Shown here one piece after another: positions 23,355-28,547 of a stretch of DNA of 28,547 nucleotides (its first letter is position 1; each line of letters opens with the position of its first letter). The DNA comes from an uncultured Erysipelotrichaceae bacterium (GTDB lineage: Bacteria > Bacillota_I > Bacilli_A > Erysipelotrichales > Coprobacillaceae), in assembly GCA_900538465.1 (NCBI GenBank), contig UPXV01000032.1, forward strand, positions 1-28,547, read 5' to 3'. The position numbers were made by a program, and so were the translations under genes. The notes under the pieces are model-generated. The model made no database searches and was not told where the DNA came from. It was given only the letters and a program-made list of their open reading frames with translations.

Positions 23355-24585
23355 TTTGTATCGAGTAGAGATTCATTATCCATTGGATGAAGTTCAAAAT
23401 GATGTTTTATATTATTTGTATCAGCCTATTATTGGATCTTCTGCTTTACAATTGTATATGATGCTTGTTGTGGAAGGAAAACGTATGAATCGTTTTTTAA
23501 AACCTTCTAGTCTTTCGCGATTGACTTCATTTTTGACGATGAGTTTATTGGATATGGAAAAAGCCTTTCAAACATTAGAAGGGATTGGTTTATTAAAGAC
23601 ATTTGTCAAACACAATCAAGAATTAACACAATATGTTTATCAATTACAATCACCGCTTTCATTAAGAGCTTTCTTTAAAAATCAAATTCTTTCTTCTTTA
23701 TTAAGAGAATCATTATCAGTTGAAGATTATCAAAATACCATTCAATATTTTAAAATTTCAGTTGAAAATTTACAAGATTATGAAGATATTACAGTGCGTT
23801 TTCAAGATGCATTTACAATTTCAATGCCTAAAAAACAAGGTCGTATTTTAAAATTGAATGATGAATTAAAAGAAGCTATTTATCAAGATATTAAGGTTAC
23901 TTATGATATGGATTTGCTTTTGAAAGGATTGGCAGATTATCAGGTGAATAAGTCACGTTTAAGTGATGATGATATGACTTTTATGATTCAACTAGCAACT
24001 GTCTATTCCATTGATGCTTTAACATTAGCAGGTATGGTTAAGGATGCAATGGAATCAAAAGGATTAAATCAAGGATTATTAAAATCAAATATTAAAAAAT
24101 ATTTTGAAATGGATCATGCATCAAAACTTCAAGAAGTTTACCATAAACAACCACTTCAATATCTTACGCATTCAGAAAATCAATCTCCACTTGTTTTACA
24201 TATGAAATATTTAGATAGTATTACCCCATATGAATTATTAAGACAAAAACAAGGAGGAAAAGAACCTATTTTCCATGATTTAAAGATTGTGGAAACTTTA
24301 ATGGTTCAATTAGGATTAAAACCAGCCGTTGTGAATGTTTTAATTGAATATGTTTTAGGAAAGAATAATAATCAGTTATCTAAGAATTATTGTGAAACAA
24401 TTGGATCAACATTATCAAGAAATCATATTGAAACAGCTATGGATGCTTATGAAGCTTTAACAAATCAAAATCGTAAACAAGATCAAGATGTTGAAATCAA
24501 ACATGTTTTAGAAGAAGAAACATCTGAAGTCAATGAAGAAAGATTATTTGAATTACTTGATCAATTAGAGGAGGGACAATTATGA
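23335..24585 (+). CDS. dnaB: Replication initiation and membrane attachment protein DnaB (DnaB/DnaD family)
   Basis: This is the Gram-positive helicase co-loader, not the replicative helicase of the same name in E. coli. It has 416 residues. The N-terminal part (YRVEIHYPLDEVQNDVLYYLYQPIIGSSALQLYMML) is the typical winged-helix domain. The C-terminal DnaB/DnaD domain covers about 285-385 (PYELLRQKQGG, LKIVETLMVQLGLKPAVVNVLIEYVL, NHIETAMDAYEAL), and the protein ends in an acidic tail. ATG 23335 follows AAGGAG by 7 bases and lies inside coaE by 20 bases. It works with DnaI, whose start overlaps its stop as ATGA, and with DnaA/DnaD encoded elsewhere. Confidence 0.93.
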   Translation: MKLYMSDLYRVEIHYPLDEVQNDVLYYLYQPIIGSSALQLYMMLVVEGKRMNRFLKPSSLSRLTSFLTMSLLDMEKAFQTLEGIGLLKTFVKHNQELTQYVYQLQSPLSLRAFFKNQILSSLLRESLSVEDYQNTIQYFKISVENLQDYEDITVRFQDAFTISMPKKQGRILKLNDELKEAIYQDIKVTYDMDLLLKGLADYQVNKSRLSDDDMTFMIQLATVYSIDALTLAGMVKDAMESKGLNQGLLKSNIKKYFEMDHASKLQEVYHKQPLQYLTHSENQSPLVLHMKYLDSITPYELLRQKQGGKEPIFHDLKIVETLMVQLGLKPAVVNVLIEYVLGKNNNQLSKNYCETIGSTLSRNHIETAMDAYEALTNQNRKQDQDVEIKHVLEEETSEVNEERLFELLDQLEEGQL

Positions 24586-25511
24586 TAAAAGTAGGAGATT
24601 TCATCAACAATCCTGAAATTCAAAACATGAAACAAGAAAGTCTTTATGCTTTATCGAAAGAAAAGCATATCCAAAAGTTTTTAAAGGATAATCATATTGA
24701 TTCATCTTTGATGGATGAATATTGGGTGGAATTATTAGATTATAATGATGATTTTCATATGTGCGAAGGATGTACTTCATTACAAAATTGTCCTAAAGAT
24801 AATCAAGGAATGAAAAAGAATATTGTTTATCGTGATGGAGAAATTCTTTTGGAGTTAGAGAGTTGTCCATTTGGGAAAGCTTTAGAAAAAAAGAGATTGT
24901 TGTTAGAGAAATTTGTTGTGACGAATGTGAATGATGAAGTTTTATTAAGTGATTTGTCATCATTAAGTATTGTGAAAGATATGAAAAAGAATTATGCGAA
25001 AATGTCTTTGAATACACGAAAAACAGTTGAAGAGGTATTAGGATATATGTCTCATCCAACAGATAAAGGTTTTTTCTTACATGGTGATATGGAAACTGGG
25101 AAAACATCATTGTTGGCAGGATTGATGAATGCTTTAGCTAAAAAAGGAAAAGAGATTGGATTTATTCATTTTCCAACTTATTTAATTGACTTGAAAGCCA
25201 GTTTTTCTTCAGGTGATAATGAATATGCAATGGAGAGATTAATGAAAGTAGATTATTTATTATTGGATGGTATTGGTGAAGAGAATATTACACCTTGGTC
25301 AAGAGATGAAATTTTATTAACAATTTTATCTTATCGCTTGTTGAATCACTTACCCACTTTCTTTACAAGTATGTATGGTTATAAAGATTTAGAAAATGTC
25401 TATACTATTAAAAAATCAGATAATGGTGATAAAATTCGCGCAAAAACGATAATTAAAAAAATGAAAGCGCTAAGCAATGAAATAATGCTTGACGAGGGCA
25501 AAATGAAGTAA
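24582..25511 (+). CDS. dnaI: Primosomal protein DnaI (helicase loader) with divergent AAA+ motifs
   Basis: DnaI loads the replicative helicase onto DNA at origins. It has 309 residues: an N-terminal helicase-binding region with a probable zinc site (C61-x2-C64...C70, C95) and a C-terminal AAA+ domain. Walker A is intact (G168-DMETG-K174-T175). Walker B reads YLLLD229-G-I-G, where LLLDD or LLLDE is usual. The sensor I position reads FFTSM264Y where FTSN is usual. The C-terminal box reads IRAKTIIKKM where an Arg-containing ARxxxRI pattern is usual, and the NRR tail is GKMK. ATP binding may remain while hydrolysis is impaired; this is from alignment by eye. It overlaps dnaB as ATGA. No terminator follows. 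Confidence 0.9.
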   Translation: MIKVGDFINNPEIQNMKQESLYALSKEKHIQKFLKDNHIDSSLMDEYWVELLDYNDDFHMCEGCTSLQNCPKDNQGMKKNIVYRDGEILLELESCPFGKALEKKRLLLEKFVVTNVNDEVLLSDLSSLSIVKDMKKNYAKMSLNTRKTVEEVLGYMSHPTDKGFFLHGDMETGKTSLLAGLMNALAKKGKEIGFIHFPTYLIDLKASFSSGDNEYAMERLMKVDYLLLDGIGEENITPWSRDEILLTILSYRLLNHLPTFFTSMYGYKDLENVYTIKKSDNGDKIRAKTIIKKMKALSNEIMLDEGKMK

Positions 25512-25588
25512 TAGAATGATAACAAAAGTGTAGAATATATCAACGTTTTATGATAAAATCAAAATGTGAAAGTGAGAGGAGAATTATT

Positions 25589-26548
25589 ATGGTTAAATGT
25601 ATCGGAGTATTAACTTCAGGTGGAGATGCTCCTGGAATGAATGCAGCCATTCGTGCTGTCACTAGAACTTGCTTAAATAAAGGAATTAAAGTTTATGGAG
25701 TAAGATTAGGATATAAAGGTTTACATGATGGAGATTTTATAGAATTTGATCGTCATAGTACACGTAATATTATTAATGTTGGTGGAACTTTCTTAAAATC
25801 TGCTCGTTTCCCTGAGTTCAAAGACCCAGAAGTGAGAAAAGAAGCGATTGAACAAATGAAAAAAGTTGGCATGGAAGCTTTGGTTGTTATTGGAGGAGAC
25901 GGAAGTTATAACGGTGCTTTAAAATTAACAGAAATGGGTATTAACTGTATTGGAATCCCTGGTACTATTGATAATGATATCCCTGATACTGATTTTACAA
26001 TTGGATTCGATACTGCATTAAATACAATTGTAGATGCATTGGATAAATTAAGAGATACTTCAAGTTCACATCAAAGATGTACAATTCTTGAAGTTATGGG
26101 TAGAAGATGTGGAGATTTAGCAGTTCATGCTGGTCTTGCTTGTGGAGCTGAAATGATCGTCACAAGTGAAAGTGGATTTAATGAAGAAGAAATTATTGAA
26201 ACTTTAAAACGTTCAAAAGCTTCTGATAAAAAACATGCATTGGTTGTTATTACTGAACATATTACAGATGTTCATCAATTAGCAAAACATGTAGAAGAAG
26301 CAACTGGATTTGAAACACGTGCAAATGTTTTAGGACATATGCAAAGAGGTGGAAGTCCAACTGCAAGAGATCGTGTTTTAGCAAGCCGTATGGGAATTAA
26401 AGCTGTTGAATTATTAGAAGAAGGTAAAGGTGGACTTTGTGTCAGTGATGTTAAAGGTGAAATCGTTGGTTTACCAATTGAAGAAGTCTTAGGTCATAAG
26501 CGTAAAGTGAATCAAGGTATTTACGAAGATGTTTTAAAACTTCGTTAA
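25589..26548 (+). CDS. pfkA: 6-phosphofructokinase (ATP-dependent)
   Basis: PfkA phosphorylates fructose 6-phosphate to the 1,6-bisphosphate, the committed glycolytic step. I chose ATG 25589 (319 residues), 7 bases after AGGAG at 25577-25581; the earlier ATG 25550 has no such site. Signatures are GVLTSGGDAPGMNAAIRA (ATP and allosteric region), GGDGSYNGA, PGTIDNDIP with the catalytic Asp, TIGFDTALNT, EVMGRRCGDLA and GHMQRGGSPTARDR. The glycines in GGDGS and PGTIDND point to ATP rather than pyrophosphate. Codon use is biased as in highly expressed genes. It precedes pyk by 34 bases. Confidence 0.97.
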   Translation: MVKCIGVLTSGGDAPGMNAAIRAVTRTCLNKGIKVYGVRLGYKGLHDGDFIEFDRHSTRNIINVGGTFLKSARFPEFKDPEVRKEAIEQMKKVGMEALVVIGGDGSYNGALKLTEMGINCIGIPGTIDNDIPDTDFTIGFDTALNTIVDALDKLRDTSSSHQRCTILEVMGRRCGDLAVHAGLACGAEMIVTSESGFNEEEIIETLKRSKASDKKHALVVITEHITDVHQLAKHVEEATGFETRANVLGHMQRGGSPTARDRVLASRMGIKAVELLEEGKGGLCVSDVKGEIVGLPIEEVLGHKRKVNQGIYEDVLKLR

Positions 26549-26582
26549 TATAAATATGATGGTATAGGAGATAAAGTAAAGT

Positions 26583-28007
26583 ATGAAAGAAAAAATGAAA
26601 AAGACGAAAATTGTTTGTACAATTGGACCTGCATCTGAAAATCCAAAGATGTTAAAAAAATTGGTTTTAGCTGGTATGAACGTTATGCGTTGTAACTTTT
26701 CTCATGGTGATTATGAAGAACATGGTAAAAAAATGCAAACTATGCGTGACATTAATGCTGAATTAGGAACTCATTGTGCTATTTTATTAGATACAAAAGG
26801 GCCTGAAATTCGTACAGGTGATTTTGAAGGCGGAGTGACTGAATTTAAAAAAGGTCAAGTTTCTACTATTTGTGTTGAAGACATCGTTGGAACATCAGAA
26901 CGTTTTACTATTACTTATAAAGATTTATATAAAGATGTTAAACCTGGTGGATTTATCTTGGTTAATGATGGTCAAGTTGAATTATTAGTTGACCATGTTG
27001 AAGGAACTGATATTGTTTGTGTATGTGCAAATGATGGTAAAGTGAAAAACAAACGTGGAATTAACGTTCCAGCTGTTGAACTAGGATTTGAATTCGTTTC
27101 AGAAAAAGATAGAGCTGATATTGAATTTGGATGTAAAGAAAATGTAGATTTTATTGCTGCATCTTTTGTTCGTCGTCCTCAAGACGTTTTAGATGTTAAG
27201 AAAATCTTAGTTGAAAATGGAAAACCAGATATTCAAGTTATCGCTAAAATCGAAAATAGCGAAGGTGTTGAAAAAATGGATGACATCATTAAAGTTGCTG
27301 ATGGTATCATGGTTGCTCGTGGTGACTTAGGTGTTGAAGTTCCAGCTGAAGACGTTCCATTAATTCAAAAAGAATTAATTAAAAAATGTAAAGCTGCTGG
27401 TAAAGTTGTTATTACTGCAACTCAAATGCTTGAATCTATGCAAGAAAATCCTAGACCAACTCGTGCTGAAGTGAGTGACGTTGCAAATGCAATCTATGAT
27501 GGTACTGATGCAATCATGTTATCTGGAGAATCTGCACAAGGGAAATATCCTGAAGAAGCTGTTATGGTTATGAACAAAATCGCTTTAAAAACTGAATCTA
27601 CTTTAGATTATGCTTCTTTACATAGAAAAGCTGTAAGAACTGCTACTGATGATAGTTCAGAAGCTATCTGTATGTCAGTTGCTGAAATCGCAACTAAATT
27701 CAATGTATCTGCAATTGTTGCATTTACTGAATCTGGATTTACTGCACAAAAAATGTCTAGATATAGACCAGAATGTCCAATTATTGCTGCAACTCCAATG
27801 GAAGATACATTGAAAAAATTAGCACTTAACTGGGGTGTAAAAGCTGTTGCTTGTAAACAAATGGATACAACTGAAGGTTTATTAAATTTAGCAGAAGTTA
27901 TTGCTAAAGAAAATGGTGTTAACGCTGGTGAAACTATCTTAGTTACTGGTGGTACTCCTGGTATTAAAGGAACAACAAGTTATTTACAATTAATCACAGT
28001 TAAATAA
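26583..28007 (+). CDS. pyk: Pyruvate kinase
   Basis: Pyk converts phosphoenolpyruvate and ADP to pyruvate and ATP. It has 474 residues. The barrel shows TKIVCTIGPAS, VMRCNFSHGDYEEH, ILLDTKGPEIRTGDF, IIAKIEN-type IQVIAKIENSEG, GIMVARGDLGVEVP, TATQMLESM and AEVSDVANAIYDGTDAIMLSGESAQGKYP; the B domain lies at about 70-170 and the C-terminal regulatory domain at about 340-474. The extra PEP-utiliser-like C-terminal domain of Bacillus enzymes (about 585 residues) is absent. ATG 26583 is 12 bases from AGGAG, somewhat far; ATG 26595 is farther still. A strong terminator follows. Confidence 0.97.
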   Translation: MKEKMKKTKIVCTIGPASENPKMLKKLVLAGMNVMRCNFSHGDYEEHGKKMQTMRDINAELGTHCAILLDTKGPEIRTGDFEGGVTEFKKGQVSTICVEDIVGTSERFTITYKDLYKDVKPGGFILVNDGQVELLVDHVEGTDIVCVCANDGKVKNKRGINVPAVELGFEFVSEKDRADIEFGCKENVDFIAASFVRRPQDVLDVKKILVENGKPDIQVIAKIENSEGVEKMDDIIKVADGIMVARGDLGVEVPAEDVPLIQKELIKKCKAAGKVVITATQMLESMQENPRPTRAEVSDVANAIYDGTDAIMLSGESAQGKYPEEAVMVMNKIALKTESTLDYASLHRKAVRTATDDSSEAICMSVAEIATKFNVSAIVAFTESGFTAQKMSRYRPECPIIAATPMEDTLKKLALNWGVKAVACKQMDTTEGLLNLAEVIAKENGVNAGETILVTGGTPGIKGTTSYLQLITVK

Positions 28008-28016
28008 TTGAAAATG

Positions 28017-28042
28017 AGATGTCCTAAGGGACATCTTTTTTT
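28017..28042 (+). terminator. Intrinsic terminator after pyk
   Basis: AGATGTCC (28017-28024) pairs with GGACATCT (28029-28036) around TAAG, followed by six more T. This is the first clear terminator after the start of dnaE at 15324. Confidence 0.92.
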
Positions 28043-28163
28043 GAATTCTATACTTGCTTATAGCGTATAATATGATAAAATAATGTCAAAGAAAAAAGAA
28101 TATAATTAAGAAAAAAATTGTTATTGTATGAATTGATGCTTTTGATAAGATGAATTTTATATG

Positions 28164-28192
28164 TTTTCATAATTTTTACACATGATTATGAT
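28164..28192 (+). promoter_or_regulatory. Promoter of the terminal small membrane protein gene
   Basis: TTTTCA (28164-28169, 4 of 6) and TATGAT (28187-28192, 5 of 6) are 17 bases apart, 23 bases before ATG 28216. A second candidate further upstream has TTGAAT (28041-28046) and TATAAT (28066-28071), but 19 bases apart. The region 28043-28163 otherwise shows nothing I can name. Confidence 0.45.
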
Positions 28193-28215
28193 ATTGTATT
28201 GATGAGGTGAATTCT

Positions 28216-28461
28216 ATGTTTGAAAATACTTCTAAAAAATTAAAGATTTGTGCATATGTATTTTTTATTGCAGGATTATTACAACAGATATATTTGCAAG
28301 CGAAACAATTTATTGCATTAGAATGTTCTCCTCAGTTTCTTGGCGGAATATTGATGCGTATATTAAATATTGCGATTGAATATTTTATTGTGGGTTTATG
28401 TATTTATGGTTTTGCAAAAATTGTGGAAAGATTTGAAAATTCTCATGACATGGATGAATAA
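28216..28461 (+). CDS. Small hypothetical membrane protein
   Basis: I do not recognise this 81-residue protein. It has two probable membrane helices, about residues 10-27 (ICAYVFFIAGLLQQIYL) and 46-67 (MRILNIAIEYFIVGLCIYGF), joined by a short loop, and a charged C-terminal tail (KIVERFENSHDMDE). The basic segment SKKLK before the first helix suggests both ends are cytoplasmic. ATG 28216 is 5 bases after GAGGTGA; GTG 28207 lies inside that site. It follows pyk after a terminator and probably has its own promoter, so no functional link is implied. Confidence 0.65.
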   Translation: MFENTSKKLKICAYVFFIAGLLQQIYLQAKQFIALECSPQFLGGILMRILNIAIEYFIVGLCIYGFAKIVERFENSHDMDE

Positions 28462-28464
28462 GGA

Positions 28465-28547
28465 TAGGAGGAGATATATGAAATTAAAGGTTTGATGTTA
28501 GAATAAATAACGTACAAGGTAAATGACAGAGAAAGTCATTGATGGTA
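28465..28547 (+). other. Orphan ribosome binding site and possible leader RNA at the window edge
   Basis: AGGAGGAG (28467-28474) is followed by ATG 28478, but that frame ends after five codons (MKLKV). An extended -10-like TGTTAGAAT is at 28496-28504. From about 28511 the sequence contains ATGACAGAGAAAGTCAT (28523-28539), where ATGAC pairs with GTCAT around AGAGAAA, then TGATGGT. The AGAGA followed by a stem with a GG(T)-type loop recalls the base of T-box leader stem I, but only 37 bases are visible. A protein start at ATG 28523 (MTEKVIDG) is an alternative. Confidence 0.3.

Noticed and set aside
23335..24585. Replicative helicase DnaB
   Set aside because: No Walker A or RecA-like core; the sequence is the DnaB/DnaD-type initiation protein.
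24793..25110. Minus-strand 105-codon frame inside dnaI
   Set aside because: Covers the zinc-site and Walker A coding region of DnaI; no motif and no start signal.
25530..25560. cre-like site upstream of pfkA around AACGTT
   Set aside because: Only the central ACG core fits; the TG and CA ends of the consensus are absent on both strands.
28478..28547. A single frameshifted gene from MKLKV onward
   Set aside because: Shifting frame gives about ten codons (DVRINNVQGK) and then another stop, so one shift does not restore a reading frame.
1..28547. CRISPR arrays, insertion sequences, tRNA or rRNA genes
   Set aside because: No regularly spaced repeats, transposase motifs, terminal repeats or tRNA-like cloverleaf sequences were found on reading both strands.

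Overview
The window is AT-rich DNA with dense, mostly plus-strand genes, strong AGGAGG or AGGTGA ribosome binding sites and many ATGA-type overlaps. It carries Gram-positive markers: the helicase loaders DnaB(DnaD-like)/DnaI, a DnaE with a degenerate PHP domain, a PplA-like flavin lipoprotein, and ThyA-DHFR. This indicates a low-GC Bacillota chromosome. A gut Erysipelotrichia/Coprobacillaceae-type bacterium is my best guess, but that is inference. No mobile element, CRISPR array, tRNA or rRNA was seen.

Layout. (1) 1-5117: an aromatic amino acid operon: the tail of a probable DAHP synthase, then aroB-aroA-aroC-pheA-aroK, tightly spaced or overlapping and closed by a hairpin. It carries several shikimate steps, chorismate synthesis and the phenylalanine branch; aroD/aroE and tyrA are not in view. 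(2) 5311-6946: a ROK sugar kinase and a TIM-barrel protein of unknown function. (3) 6949-9099: thyA-dfrA-plsC with its own promoter and terminator. (4) 9133-12212: an MFS transporter and a cytoplasmic GH2 glycosidase, convergent, sharing one palindromic terminator that contains both stop codons. (5) 12258-14920: a PplA-like double FMN-binding lipoprotein with a strong promoter and a CcpA cre-like site, then a lipoprotein ApbE flavin transferase and a TSCPD protein. (6) 14975-15283: a small membrane protein. (7) 15324-28042: a long run, dnaE-polA-mutM-Gfo/Idh-coaE-dnaB-dnaI-pfkA-pyk, with no terminator seen until after pyk. (8) 28043-28547: a small two-helix membrane protein and the possible start of a structured leader RNA cut by the window edge.

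How the genes work together. Block 5 looks like an extracytoplasmic flavoprotein and the enzyme that attaches its FMN, probably an electron-transfer module. Its membrane electron donor is not in the window. Block 7 joins chromosome replication and repair, coenzyme A synthesis and the two irreversible steps of lower glycolysis in one potential transcription unit. Its DnaI helicase loader shows an unusual loss of several AAA+ catalytic residues, by eye. Blocks 5 and 7, the mirrored terminator in block 4 and the tiny upstream reading frame before the MFS gene are the points most worth a second look.
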